In this document: positions 25,778-33,767 of the stretch, piece after piece | How positions within the stretch are numbered: position 1 is the stretch's first letter | Layout of the letters: each line of letters starts with the position of its first letter | Position numbers and translations under genes: made by a program | Origin: Candidatus Omnitrophota bacterium | GTDB taxonomy: Bacteria; Omnitrophota; Omnitrophia; Omnitrophales; Aquincolibacteriaceae | Direction of reading: 5' to 3' | Length of the DNA: 62,232 nucleotides | Assembly (NCBI GenBank): GCA_020632475.1 | Contig: JACKFM010000007.1 | Span: 1 to 62,232, forward strand | Notes under the pieces: generated by a model | The model's input: the letters and a program-made list of their open reading frames with translations, nothing else | Databases searched by the model: none | Told to the model about the DNA's origin: nothing

Positions 25778-26346
25778 AGAAGATACGATGTTCATGGGTT
25801 AGTGCGGACCCGCTTTATATCCGGTATCATGACGAGGAGTGGGGTGTTCCGGTGCACAATGACCGTAAGCTTTTTGAAATGCTCATCCTTGAAGGGGCGC
25901 AGGCGGGCCTGAGCTGGCTGACGGTTTTGAAAAAACGCGAAAATTACCGCAAGGCCTTTGACCGGTTTGATTATAAAAAAATTGCAAGGTATACGGACAA
26001 AAAGAAAAGGGAACTTCTGAAAAACGAAGGCATCATCCGTAACCGTTTAAAGATTAATGCCGCGGTGGACAATGCCCGTGCCTTGATGGCGGTCCAAAAA
26101 GAATTTGGAAGTTTTGAACGCTATCTCTGGGGTTTTACGGGAGGCCGGCCCATTCGAAACTGTTTTAAAGCGCTTAAAGAAATTCCCGCAACCACGGCGC
26201 TTTCCGAGGCATTGAGTAAAGACCTTAAAAAACGCGGATTCCGTTTTGTCGGATCCAGTATCTGTTATGCCTTTATGCAGGCGGTTGGACTGGTGAATGA
26301 CCACACCGTCGATTGTTTTCGTTACTCCAAAAGGACATTGGTATGA
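25774..26346 (+). CDS. tag: DNA-3-methyladenine glycosylase I
   Basis: 190 residues. It removes 3-methyladenine from alkylated DNA. The N-terminus RCSWVSADPLYIRYHDEEWG is the family signature; Cys and His there plus His and Cys in NDHTVDCF form the zinc site. The HhH glycosylase core includes EGAQAGLSWLTVL. It is coupled by ATGA overlaps to both the upstream DUF4197 gene and downstream mtnA, an operon of unrelated enzymes. Confidence 0.93.
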   Translation: MKKIRCSWVSADPLYIRYHDEEWGVPVHNDRKLFEMLILEGAQAGLSWLTVLKKRENYRKAFDRFDYKKIARYTDKKKRELLKNEGIIRNRLKINAAVDNARALMAVQKEFGSFERYLWGFTGGRPIRNCFKALKEIPATTALSEALSKDLKKRGFRFVGSSICYAFMQAVGLVNDHTVDCFRYSKRTLV

Positions 26347-27446
26347 AACAGGAAACCTTAACGCGGGCATTGTGGCTGACCGAAGACACGGAGCCTGTCG
26401 TGCGGATGATTGATCAACGTTTTTTACCGCACCGGCTTGTGACCCGGGATTTGAAGACTTTTCAAGAGGCCGTTGAGGCTGTTACGACCATGGCCGTGCG
26501 CGGCGCGCCTCTCATTGGCGTGACGGCGGCATTCGGCATGTGGCTGGCGGTTTTAGAGTCTGCGCAAGCAGAAGACTTTGAAGAAAAAATAGGGCAGGCC
26601 GCTCTTCAAATGAAACAAAGCCGTCCGACGGCAGTTAATCTTGCATGGGCTGTTGACCGTATGCTTGCGGTTTTGAAACAGACCGAAGATCGTGAAAAAA
26701 AACAACAAGCTGCTTTTGAAACCGCCCGTGCTGTGATGGAAGAGGAAATTGAGTGTTGCCGTAAAATCGGCGAATACGGTCTTGCGTTGATTGAAGAGAT
26801 TGCCCGCCGCAAACAGGGAAAAACTGTCAATATTCTGACTCATTGTAATGCCGGTTGGCTTGCCTGTGTCGCCTGGGGAACGGCCACCTCACCGATTTAT
26901 CAGGCTTTTCAAAAAGGAATCGAGATTCATGTCTGGGTGGATGAAACGCGGCCGCGTAATCAGGGGGCCGGGCTCACGGCATGGGAACTGCTGCAGGCTA
27001 AAGTCCCGCATACGGTGATTGTCGACAATGCCGGCGGTCATTTAATGCAGCACGGGCAGGTGGATATGGTGATTACGGGAACGGACCGCACGACCGCTTG
27101 CGGCGATGCGGCCAATAAAATCGGCACCTATTTGAAGGCCCTGGCCGCCCGCGATAATCAGATTCCTTTTTATATTGCAGCCCCGTCATCAAGTATTGAC
27201 TGGAGCCTTTCGGACGGGGTGGATGAAATTCCGATCGAAGAACGTAGCGCAGATGAGGTCATCTATGTCGAGGGGGATTACCGGGGTGAGCGCTTGGCTG
27301 TGCGTGTGACTCCCGAAGGATCCCCTGTTTCCAATTATGGATTTGATGTGACTCCCGCACGGTTGATTACCGGGCTGATTACCGAACGGGGGATTTGTCC
27401 GGCCACCCGCGAAGGACTTCTAAGGCTTTTTCCGGAAAGGAAATAA
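26343..27446 (+). CDS. mtnA: S-methyl-5-thioribose-1-phosphate isomerase
   Basis: 367 residues from ATG 26343 (ATGA overlap with tag). It isomerises 5-methylthioribose-1-phosphate to the ribulose form in the methionine salvage pathway. Landmarks are MAVRGAPLIG, the catalytic Cys in LTHCNAG and the catalytic Asp in ACGDAANKIGTY. The next gene is a class II aldolase-type protein, so the two may act in sequence either as MtnA-MtnB or in the DHAP shunt that disposes of methylthioadenosine and 5'-deoxyadenosine. The latter fits a genome with radical SAM enzymes, which release 5'-deoxyadenosine. Confidence 0.93.
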   Translation: MKQETLTRALWLTEDTEPVVRMIDQRFLPHRLVTRDLKTFQEAVEAVTTMAVRGAPLIGVTAAFGMWLAVLESAQAEDFEEKIGQAALQMKQSRPTAVNLAWAVDRMLAVLKQTEDREKKQQAAFETARAVMEEEIECCRKIGEYGLALIEEIARRKQGKTVNILTHCNAGWLACVAWGTATSPIYQAFQKGIEIHVWVDETRPRNQGAGLTAWELLQAKVPHTVIVDNAGGHLMQHGQVDMVITGTDRTTACGDAANKIGTYLKALAARDNQIPFYIAAPSSSIDWSLSDGVDEIPIEERSADEVIYVEGDYRGERLAVRVTPEGSPVSNYGFDVTPARLITGLITERGICPATREGLLRLFPERK

Positions 27447-27449
27447 GAT

Positions 27450-28055
27450 TTGTTTATGCACGACGAGGGAGTGATTAAATTTGAGTGCCGCTGGGAAAAG
27501 ACGCCGGTATGTTCTATTGAAGGGGTGGAAGAACTGATGCAGTGCCGGGATGAGTTATTTTCCCGGAAATTGATTGGTGTTTATGAAGACGGAATCGGTT
27601 ATGGCAATATCAGCTTGCGTGAAGGCGAGAGCGGACGTTTTCTGATTTCGGGTACGCAAACCGGGCATTTTGAAAAACTTTCCAAAGACCGGTATGTTCT
27701 TGTCACCGCCTATGATATCGAACATAATCGTGTGGAATGTAAGGGGCCGGTCCAGGCCTCTTCGGAATCTCTGACGCATGCCATGATTTATGGGATGAAT
27801 CCGGCGATCCGCGCCGTGGCACACGCTCATCATAACGGTTTATGGAAACGGTTTAAAAATCGCATTCCGACGACACGCGAAGAGGTGGCTTACGGAACAC
27901 CGGCAATGGCCGTTGAAGTACAAAGGCTTTATGCGGAGACGGATTTAAAAACAAAAAAAATATTTGTGATGGCAGGGCATCAGGAGGGTCTCGTCAGTTT
28001 CGGGGCAAGTCCGCGTGAGGCCTGTAACATTCTTTTAAATTTATATGAGACGTAA
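27450..28055 (+). CDS. Class II aldolase/adducin family protein (MtnB or DHAP-shunt aldolase)
   Basis: 201 residues, TTG start 8 bp after GGAAAGGA; an ATG two codons later is also possible. The metal site is visible as HAH in VAHAHHNGLW and His in AGHQEGLVSF, and SSESLTHA lies at the usual catalytic acidic position. This family contains methylthioribulose-1-phosphate dehydratase and the aldolases that cleave (methylthio)ribulose-1-phosphate to DHAP. Its place four bases after mtnA makes a salvage role likely; sequence alone does not separate dehydratase from aldolase. Confidence 0.85.
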   Translation: MFMHDEGVIKFECRWEKTPVCSIEGVEELMQCRDELFSRKLIGVYEDGIGYGNISLREGESGRFLISGTQTGHFEKLSKDRYVLVTAYDIEHNRVECKGPVQASSESLTHAMIYGMNPAIRAVAHAHHNGLWKRFKNRIPTTREEVAYGTPAMAVEVQRLYAETDLKTKKIFVMAGHQEGLVSFGASPREACNILLNLYET

Positions 28056-28425
28056 AATCATTATTCGAAAAATACAAGAGGATTTTAACTGTCTGCGCTG
28101 CCAGCGCTGCTGCAGGACGCCGGGATTTGTCTTTCTGACCGGGAAAGATATGAGCCGGTTGAGCACATTTTTCCGTATAACGCGTGAAGAATTTACTGAG
28201 CGTTATTGCCGTAAGCAGGACGGACAATGGGCATTGAACGTTCAGCCGAATGAAGCCTGTATTTTCTTAGATACCGGCGGATGTTCTGTTCATGAAGCAA
28301 AACCTCAGCAATGCAGGGACTTTCCGATGAAGTGGCGCGATGAAGAGTGTTTTGAATACTGCGCGGGAATTAGAAGGATTGTCATTGATCAGCAGAAAAC
28401 CTGTTCTGTTTCGGACAAGCGGTAA
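28045..28425 (+). CDS. YkgJ-like cysteine-cluster protein
   Basis: 126 residues. It starts inside the 3' end of the aldolase gene. Cysteines are arranged CLRCQRCC, then CIF and GGC, QQCRDFPMKW, and EECFEYC, the pattern of the YkgJ family predicted to bind a zinc or Fe-S cluster. Function unknown. The stop codon overlaps the first arm of an inverted-repeat element that separates it from a convergent gene. Confidence 0.82.
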   Translation: MRRKIIIRKIQEDFNCLRCQRCCRTPGFVFLTGKDMSRLSTFFRITREEFTERYCRKQDGQWALNVQPNEACIFLDTGGCSVHEAKPQQCRDFPMKWRDEECFEYCAGIRRIVIDQQKTCSVSDKR

Positions 28426-28570
28426 ATTTGAAAAAGAAAAATATTATTACGAAACGTGCCGCCTCGCTCGGCGCTAACTTTGCCCACAGGGTCTTAAAGG
28501 CAAAGTGGATCTCCTCGTTTCGGCAATAGGCACTCATTGTTTCTGTGCAATATTTTTCTTTTTCAAATTT
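28424..28570. repeat. Long inverted-repeat element between convergent genes, copy B
   Basis: Perfect 22-bp arms (28424-28445 and 28549-28570). The core, read on the minus strand, carries GAAACAATGAGTGCC, ACGAGGAGATCC and GGCGGCACGTTTCGTAA, matching copy A at 19884-20006 in order and spacing. The arms of the two copies are unrelated in sequence. It lies between convergent genes. Confidence 0.75.
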
Positions 28571-28573
28571 CTA

Positions 28574-28822
28574 CTATGCGCTGCGGCGTATTAACAAAAG
28601 CCATTTGCGCAGCGGCTTACGTATCCTGGGCGCTTTGCGGTAGATGGAGTATAAGCATGCACGCAGAGCCGGAACATCATTACCTAAGAGCATAAGACCG
28701 GCCAAAATGAAAAGAACGCCTTGTAGAACGGGGAGGAAGAGACCGACGATCCCCAGCAAGACAAGAATGACGGCCAAAGGGATGCGGACCCATTGATTTT
28801 GTAAAAGGGAACGTATACTCAT
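28574..28822 (-). CDS. Small two-helix membrane protein
   Basis: 82 residues. Two membrane helices (IPLAVILVLLGIVGLFLP and GVLFILAGLMLLG) are separated by a short turn. An Arg/Lys-rich C-terminal tail (APRIRKPLRKWLLLIRR) is probably cytoplasmic. It resembles small YbaN/PGPGW-type membrane proteins, but I do not recognise the exact family. It is oriented against the YkgJ gene and divergent from the K+ channel gene. Confidence 0.65.
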   Translation of the reverse strand: MSIRSLLQNQWVRIPLAVILVLLGIVGLFLPVLQGVLFILAGLMLLGNDVPALRACLYSIYRKAPRIRKPLRKWLLLIRRSA

Positions 28823-28888
28823 ACCGATTTTTTTGAGATAATTACTGAAATAGTTCTGAAAAATAAACTTATCCTACCATAGAAAGAT

Positions 28889-29701
28889 ATGACAGAGACA
28901 CCGAATCCTCATCAAAATGATATCGACGAAGCTGCGGAACTTGAACATTTAGCGCAGGACTTTTTTAAGAAAAAGCAGATCGAAGAGGCCTTCAGCGCTT
29001 ACCAGGAAGCGGGCCTTATTTACCGTAAATATGAAGATCATATTAAAGCGGCCCATTGTTTTGCTGCGGCGGCCGGATGTGAAAAAATCAGGACAGGCAA
29101 AGAATCTGTGCTTGAGGCGGCCGTTTTAAATGATTATGCCGCCCGCGAGGCTCTCAAGGCCGGACGTTATGATTATGCCCAGTGGCTTTTTCGCGAAGCC
29201 GGGCTCCTCTTTGAAAATGAGGGGGATTTTGAGCGGTATTCCGACGCCTTTATCCATGCCCAAAATGCGCATATGCGGCATTTGTTGTTTATGATCTTTC
29301 ATGGGCGAAGACAGGATAAAAATAAGGCGGATAAACCGATGCCTATGGTCCGGCGTTTCTCAGCCGTGCTGGAATACGGATTAGGTCTGCTGAGCCGTTT
29401 TTTATGGGGGTATGGTGAGAAGCCGTTCCGTCCTTTTTTAACGGCATGTATCCTTATTCTTGTTTGTGCTGTGGCTTACTGGACATCGGGATTAGTGGCC
29501 GCGGCCGGGGTCGTTCGAAATATTCATTTTAGCGAGGCCTTATATCTGAGCGGTGTGACGTTTACGACGCTTGGTTATGGCGATTATGTACCGCTAGGCT
29601 GGACCCGCATCCTGAGTGTTGTGGAATCCTATGCCGGTCTTTTTATGACACCGCTTTTTATTGTGGCGTTGACCCGCCGTTATTTAAGGGCTTACCGCTA
29701 A
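28889..29701 (+). CDS. Two-TM potassium channel with N-terminal TPR-like domain
   Basis: 270 residues. Residues 1 to about 130 are helical repeats resembling TPR/SNAP units (EEAFSAYQEAGLIYRKY, DYAQWLFREAGLLFENE). A basic linker leads to a pore module: membrane helix (FLTACILILVCAVAYW), pore loop with the selectivity filter TTLGYGD, and a second helix. The channel passes K+ across the inner membrane. The helical repeat domain sits where other channels have regulatory domains, so gating by a protein partner is a reasonable inference. Confidence 0.85.
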   Translation: MTETPNPHQNDIDEAAELEHLAQDFFKKKQIEEAFSAYQEAGLIYRKYEDHIKAAHCFAAAAGCEKIRTGKESVLEAAVLNDYAAREALKAGRYDYAQWLFREAGLLFENEGDFERYSDAFIHAQNAHMRHLLFMIFHGRRQDKNKADKPMPMVRRFSAVLEYGLGLLSRFLWGYGEKPFRPFLTACILILVCAVAYWTSGLVAAAGVVRNIHFSEALYLSGVTFTTLGYGDYVPLGWTRILSVVESYAGLFMTPLFIVALTRRYLRAYR

Positions 29702-29808
29702 AAAAGATGGTCTTTATAGGATAAGCTTAAATAGGACCGGCATCTGAGCTCATCTTGCGTTGATTCATCGATGTTCATCTGTGCATGGTACGGCGTCAAA
29801 AACACAAC

Positions 29809-29837
29809 TTGAGAGTTTGAGGCTTATTTTTTATACT
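29809..29837 (+). promoter_or_regulatory. Promoter for the receiver gene at 29.9 kb
   Basis: TTGAGA (29809-29814), exactly 17 bases, TATACT (29832-29837). The transcript would start near 29844, leaving a leader of about 36 bases with GGGAGAGGAG as ribosome site. Confidence 0.65.
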
Positions 29838-29879
29838 TATACCTTATTCCCGCGATAAGACCAGGGAGAGGAGAGAGTT

Positions 29880-30374
29880 ATCACAAATCGGGAAAAAGGC
29901 TATATTCTTGTTATTGATGATGACCCTTTATTGCGTAAGACGTTAAAGAATCTTCTGGAAAAGCAAGGTTATCTTGTGGATCTTGCCGTGGACGGTTATG
30001 AGGGGGTCAAAAAGGCAAAAACCGGTTTTTTTCACCTGGTTTTGTGTGATGTGCGTATGCCCGGGCTGGACGGTTTGATGACGATCCGTCATATCCGTGA
30101 CTTCCAAAATCAGGCCGGCGTGGGAGGCTCGGGTTTTATCATTGTTTCTGCCTATGACACGCATGACACACGCCAGCAGGCCGTTCAATTGGGTGTTACC
30201 GATTTTCTCTTAAAACCGTTTGATAAGGACCAATTTTTAGAAACCATCAGTCATCATATAGAACCTCTGATTGAGAAGACTCCTCAGCATGAGGTCATTG
30301 AATTAAATCAAAGGCTTGATCGTCTTCTTTCGGCCGTTAAAGCTGAAAAAGAGAGCCGGGATAAGCGGTTATAG
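29880..30374 (+). CDS. Single-domain response regulator, apparent AUC start
   Basis: 164 residues as drawn. The receiver needs the strand YILVIDDDP (29901-29927), but between the in-frame stop TAA at 29856 and that strand there is no ATG, GTG or TTG. ATC at 29880 sits six bases after GGGAGAGGAG and is my proposed start; the first TTG (29931) would delete the acidic pocket. The rest is standard: Asp in VLCDVRMPG, Ser in IIVSAYD, Lys in FLLKPFD, then a C-terminal helix (EVIELNQRLDRLLSAVKAE) that may pair. A rare start codon or a base error in the assembly are both possible. Confidence 0.75.
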   Translation: MTNREKGYILVIDDDPLLRKTLKNLLEKQGYLVDLAVDGYEGVKKAKTGFFHLVLCDVRMPGLDGLMTIRHIRDFQNQAGVGGSGFIIVSAYDTHDTRQQAVQLGVTDFLLKPFDKDQFLETISHHIEPLIEKTPQHEVIELNQRLDRLLSAVKAEKESRDKRL

Positions 30375-30396
30375 TAATTGGAATACGGAGTTTTAT

Positions 30397-30987
30397 ATGA
30401 ACGAAGAAATTAAAATCATCTCACCGAAAAAATTTTTGGTAGGGATTTGTATTTTTTTAATTACCTGGTTTTTGATGCATTCGGCCTGGACGATTTATAC
30501 CGGTTTTACGGATAATCTGCAGAAAGCGGATGCGGTTTTGATTATGGGAACAAAGGCGAAATTCAGCGGAACCGTTTCTGAAGAACTCAAAAGCCGTTTG
30601 GACAGAGGTCTTGACCTCTATAACGGGGGATACGCCAGAAAGCTCATCGTCAGCGGAGAAGCGGCCGGCGAGGTTGAGGCCATGGATGATTATCTGGTCC
30701 GCCATTTTATTCCGAAAGAAGACGTGATCGAAGATAAAGCCGGTTATAACACATATATGAAGTCGCACAACACGAAGGAACTCATGGCGACCTATAATCT
30801 GAATTCGATTATCCTCGTAACGCAGTATTATCAAATGATGCGTGCACGTTTTGTTTTTAAGGAATACGGCATTGAAAATGTCTATACCGCACATGCGCGC
30901 ATGAATCCCAAGCCCAGTGATCTTTTTCAAATCTTCAGAGAATTTCTTGCTTTTTATTACTATTACCTAAACTTTCGTTTGCCGTAG
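30397..30987 (+). CDS. YdcF/SanA-like DUF218 membrane protein
   Basis: 196 residues from ATG 30397 (ACGGAG upstream). One N-terminal membrane helix (FLVGICIFLITWFLMHSAW), then the DUF218 domain with ADAVLIMGTK, LSRL-like repeat RLDRGLDLYNGGYARKLIVSG, and IILVTQYYQMMRARFVF. Family members are linked to envelope integrity and vancomycin sensitivity (SanA) or nucleotide binding (YdcF). The domain should be periplasmic here. It follows the receiver gene by 22 bp. Confidence 0.85.
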   Translation: MNEEIKIISPKKFLVGICIFLITWFLMHSAWTIYTGFTDNLQKADAVLIMGTKAKFSGTVSEELKSRLDRGLDLYNGGYARKLIVSGEAAGEVEAMDDYLVRHFIPKEDVIEDKAGYNTYMKSHNTKELMATYNLNSIILVTQYYQMMRARFVFKEYGIENVYTAHARMNPKPSDLFQIFREFLAFYYYYLNFRLP

Positions 30988-31012
30988 AGCGCTTGATGCC
31001 GGGAGGTGTGTT

Positions 31013-31867
31013 GTGCAGGAAGAGTTAAGTGCAGTACAAAAATTGCTTAATACCGTGATAGAGTTTTGCGTCAATTACAGCTTTCAGGTTCTTGGAGCCC
31101 TGATTGTTCTTGTGATCGGGGTGCTGGCGGCCAATTGGATTTCAGGGCTGCTTTTGAATGCATTTGCCAAGAAGAAGCTGGACATCACGCTTTCGAAATT
31201 TATTACCGGCGTGGTCAAAGTCCTTGTTCTGGCCTTTGCGGTTGTGATCGCATTGGGTAAGTTTGGAATTACCATCGCTCCTTTTATTGCGGCCATGAGT
31301 GCGATTGCTTTTGGTGCAAGCTTTGCCATTCAGGGTCCGCTCTCCAATTACGGTGCGGGGATTTCAATTATTCTTTCACGTCCGTTTGTTGTGGGCGATA
31401 CGATTACGGTTGCGGGTGTCAGCGGTGTGGTGCAGGAAGTTAAACTGGCCTGTACGGTTTTGGCCAACGAAGACGGAGTAAAGATCACAATCCCGAACAA
31501 ACACATCGTCGGTGAAATTGTGCATAATTCCAAAACCTATAAAATTGTCGAATCGGTTGTCGGTATCAGTTATTCGGATGACCCCGAAAAAGCCGTAAAG
31601 ACGATCCGTGATATCTTAGCCGGTTTTGAAGTTGTGGCCAAAGAGCCCGGCCCGCAAATCGGTGTGCAGGAGTTTGGCGATTCGTCAGTGAATATCGGAT
31701 ACCGTTATTGGGTTCCGACGAATAAATATTTTCAGACCAGTTATGCGGTAAATTTAGCCGTTTTTAAAGGGTTGCAAACAGCCGGAATCAGCATTCCCTT
31801 TCCTCAGCGGGATTTGCATATTGTTTCACAAGCCAACCAGACCAACCTTCAGGGTTCGGCCTCCTGA
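31013..31867 (+). CDS. MscS-family mechanosensitive channel
   Basis: 284 residues, GTG start after GGGAGG. It has three membrane helices; the pore helix region AAMSAIAFGASFAIQGPLSN is the Gly/Ala-packed TM3 of MscS. The beta domain follows (RPFVVGDTITVAGVSGVVQEV, ITIPNKHIVGEIVHN), then the cytoplasmic cage. It releases solutes during hypo-osmotic shock. Length matches E. coli MscS. Confidence 0.92.
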   Translation: MQEELSAVQKLLNTVIEFCVNYSFQVLGALIVLVIGVLAANWISGLLLNAFAKKKLDITLSKFITGVVKVLVLAFAVVIALGKFGITIAPFIAAMSAIAFGASFAIQGPLSNYGAGISIILSRPFVVGDTITVAGVSGVVQEVKLACTVLANEDGVKITIPNKHIVGEIVHNSKTYKIVESVVGISYSDDPEKAVKTIRDILAGFEVVAKEPGPQIGVQEFGDSSVNIGYRYWVPTNKYFQTSYAVNLAVFKGLQTAGISIPFPQRDLHIVSQANQTNLQGSAS

Positions 31868-31883
31868 GAAAAAACGGGCATTT

Positions 31884-32147
31884 ATGAAAATTTCAAAAAA
31901 AACCGTGAAAATTAAAAAAAAGAAAGCCCGCAGCATCTCAAAATCCAAAAGTGAACTGGATCAGGGCGAATTTCGGGAAAGGAATTTCGGCGAAATTTTA
32001 AACAAAACCATTGAGCATCCTAAGCCGATAAAAGGATATCAGTCCACTTTACCCAAGGCCTTTGGTGAGGAATTTAAATATCATGTGCCTTTTGATCAAA
32101 CCCGGGGGCAGCGGATATTTCCGGCCAAGAAGCGGCCGAAAGACTGA
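31884..32147 (+). CDS. Small Lys-rich basic hypothetical protein
   Basis: 87 residues from ATG 31884, 16 bp after the MscS gene. The N-terminal 30 residues are mostly Lys/Ser (KISKKTVKIKKKKARS); the C-terminus is also basic (FPAKKRPKD). It has no signal peptide or membrane helix. No family is recognised. The basic tails suggest nucleic acid or ribosome contact, which is only inference. The ribosome site is weak. Confidence 0.5.
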   Translation: MKISKKTVKIKKKKARSISKSKSELDQGEFRERNFGEILNKTIEHPKPIKGYQSTLPKAFGEEFKYHVPFDQTRGQRIFPAKKRPKD

Positions 32148-32171
32148 AGCGGGGCAGTGAAGGAAAAGCAA

Positions 32172-32558
32172 ATGCCGGAGGAAGAGAAGAAAAAAATTTT
32201 GGTTGTAGATGACGAAGAAGCCGCGAGGACACTGTTAAGATCGCGTCTTGAGGCCAGTGGTTATTGTGTGGTTACGGCCTGTGACGGTCTGGATGCTTTG
32301 GAAAAAGTAACGGCGGAAAAACCGGATCTTATTTTGTTGGATATTATGATGCCGCGCATGGATGGCAGCGAATTTTTACAAAGAATGAAAACCGAAGGCC
32401 ATTTGGACTATATCCCCGTCATTGTGTTGACGGCCAAAGCCAATATGCGCGAGTTTTTTCTGGTTCAGGGAGCCGTTGATTTTATGGTTAAGCCGTTCTT
32501 GTCCAAGAATCTGCTTGCGGAAATTGAAAAGCATTTACAGACGAATTTACGCACATAA
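32172..32558 (+). CDS. Single-domain response regulator
   Basis: 128 residues from ATG 32172, chosen over GTG 32157 because AGGAAA lies at the right distance. Receiver landmarks: ILVVDDEE, Asp in ILLDIMMPRM, Thr in VLTAKA, Lys in FMVKPFL. No output domain. It follows the basic small protein closely, so it is probably in the MscS transcript. Confidence 0.88.
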   Translation: MPEEEKKKILVVDDEEAARTLLRSRLEASGYCVVTACDGLDALEKVTAEKPDLILLDIMMPRMDGSEFLQRMKTEGHLDYIPVIVLTAKANMREFFLVQGAVDFMVKPFLSKNLLAEIEKHLQTNLRT

Positions 32559-32702
32559 AGCCACTGGCGATACCCGATAAAGTTCTTTTGAAAATAAAAT
32601 AACCTTCCCCGGTTCTGTGCTTAACGCCAGAGCCCGAAGGATCTGTTTACCGCGTTGAATTTTATCTTCGCCGGAGACGGACAAACGCTTTGTGATGATA
32701 GT

Positions 32703-33212
32703 ATGGATCCCATCAAGATACTTTTTTTTGCGCTTGTTATTTTGACGGCTCTTGAATTTTCTTACTTGCGGCCCAGAAAGCGCAGGCACTCACGCCGCTC
32801 AGCGGCTGACTCACAGATAACATTCGGCGACCGACTTCATTCATTTCTCTATAGCGGTAAAGTCCTCATTGCGGTATTTTTGATGGCCTTTATCTATGTC
32901 CTGGCGGATGGGTATTATGATAATTATAAACGCAGCCTTGAGATTGGTGATGCCGTTCGTTGGGCGTCTGCCCCGGCTGAGCGTCACGGTGATCCTGCCG
33001 CAAGCGCTATGGACCAGAATACAGATCAAAAATTGTGGACGGCTTTTGTGCAAGAGGTGGATGAGGCGCGTGATCAGATGCCGGCCGAGCAGTTTTGTCA
33101 GTATCTGAAAAATCAAATGGGGAAACTCGGAAGTTTTTCAAAGCGTAGTCTCGAACATCAGGATCAAATGGCTTATTTGAGTCAAAGTTGGGTGCGCGAC
33201 TGTGAAGGCTGA
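32703..33212 (+). CDS. Membrane protein of unknown function
   Basis: 169 residues from ATG 32703. Two hydrophobic helices (ILFFALVILTALEF and VLIAVFLMAFIYVLA) flank a basic loop (RPRKRRHSRR). The C-terminal 90 residues are soluble and helical. No family recognised. The 144-bp gap upstream shows no clear promoter. The stop codon is the loop of a hairpin (33204-33218). Confidence 0.6.
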   Translation: MDPIKILFFALVILTALEFSYLRPRKRRHSRRSAADSQITFGDRLHSFLYSGKVLIAVFLMAFIYVLADGYYDNYKRSLEIGDAVRWASAPAERHGDPAASAMDQNTDQKLWTAFVQEVDEARDQMPAEQFCQYLKNQMGKLGSFSKRSLEHQDQMAYLSQSWVRDCEG

Positions 33213-33218
33213 GCCTTC
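33204..33218 (+). terminator. Hairpin with the stop codon in its loop
   Basis: GAAGGC-TGA-GCCTTC: a 6-bp perfect stem whose three-base loop is the stop codon of the membrane protein gene. No T-run, so any terminator role is weak. Confidence 0.4.
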
Positions 33219-33220
33219 AT

Positions 33221-33299
33221 ACTGCGTCAACGATCAAAAGACGGGTTCGCGGTACTGTATTGTCTACCAATAAAATCAAATGTCAGACGGTACTAGCAC
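33221..33299 (+). repeat. 79-bp palindromic repeat, copy 2
   Basis: The right half (GGGTTCGC-GTACTG to ACGGTACTAGCAC) is nearly identical to the copy at 41798-41879; the left half (ACTGCGTCAACG...) has diverged. It lies upstream of a receiver gene, just before its likely promoter. Confidence 0.75.
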
Positions 33300-33320
33300 C
33301 TTTCCTGAAGGATTTTGATA

Positions 33321-33329
33321 TGCTACACT
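33321..33329 (+). promoter_or_regulatory. Extended -10 for the receiver gene at 33.4 kb
   Basis: TGC-TACACT within TATGCTACACT. The -35 is poor. The receiver gene at 56.7 kb has the related TATGCTATAAT upstream. Confidence 0.4.
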
Positions 33330-33361
33330 TATCACGAATCAATAAGATGGAGTAAGTGGTT

Positions 33362-33721
33362 ATGGCTAAAAGAATACTGGTTGCCGATAATGATGTTAGT
33401 ATGATCACCCTTATTGAGAGCCTGTTAAAAAAGAAAGGGTTTGAAGTCATGACGGCTTCAGACGGTCAGGCCGCCTTTGAACTGGCGCTTTCGAATCCTC
33501 CGGATGTGGCCATCCTCGACGTGATGATGCCGGGTATGGTCGGCACCGAAGTTGCCCGTAATTTGAAAGAAAACGAGTCGACCTCACGCAGCCAGATTAT
33601 TTTAATTACGGCTTTGCAAATACACACTGAAGAAGATTCTTTAGGCGATTATGCGGTGATCACCAAGCCCTTTACTGCTGAAGAGTTAGTGTCGAAAATC
33701 GAAGAACTCATCTATACCTGA
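33362..33721 (+). CDS. Single-domain response regulator with altered acidic pocket
   Basis: 119 residues from ATG 33362 (GATGGAG nine bases upstream). The acidic pocket reads VADNDVS, so the second Asp is Asn; Asp in AILDVMMPG, Thr in LITALQ and Lys in VITKPFT remain. Metal binding and phosphorylation may be weakened. It has no output domain. A palindromic repeat and an extended -10 precede it. Confidence 0.85.
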   Translation: MAKRILVADNDVSMITLIESLLKKKGFEVMTASDGQAAFELALSNPPDVAILDVMMPGMVGTEVARNLKENESTSRSQIILITALQIHTEEDSLGDYAVITKPFTAEELVSKIEELIYT

Positions 33722-33767
33722 AAAACCTAAAAGGTCATAAGCCGTTTTATAAACGAAACTCTTGGTT

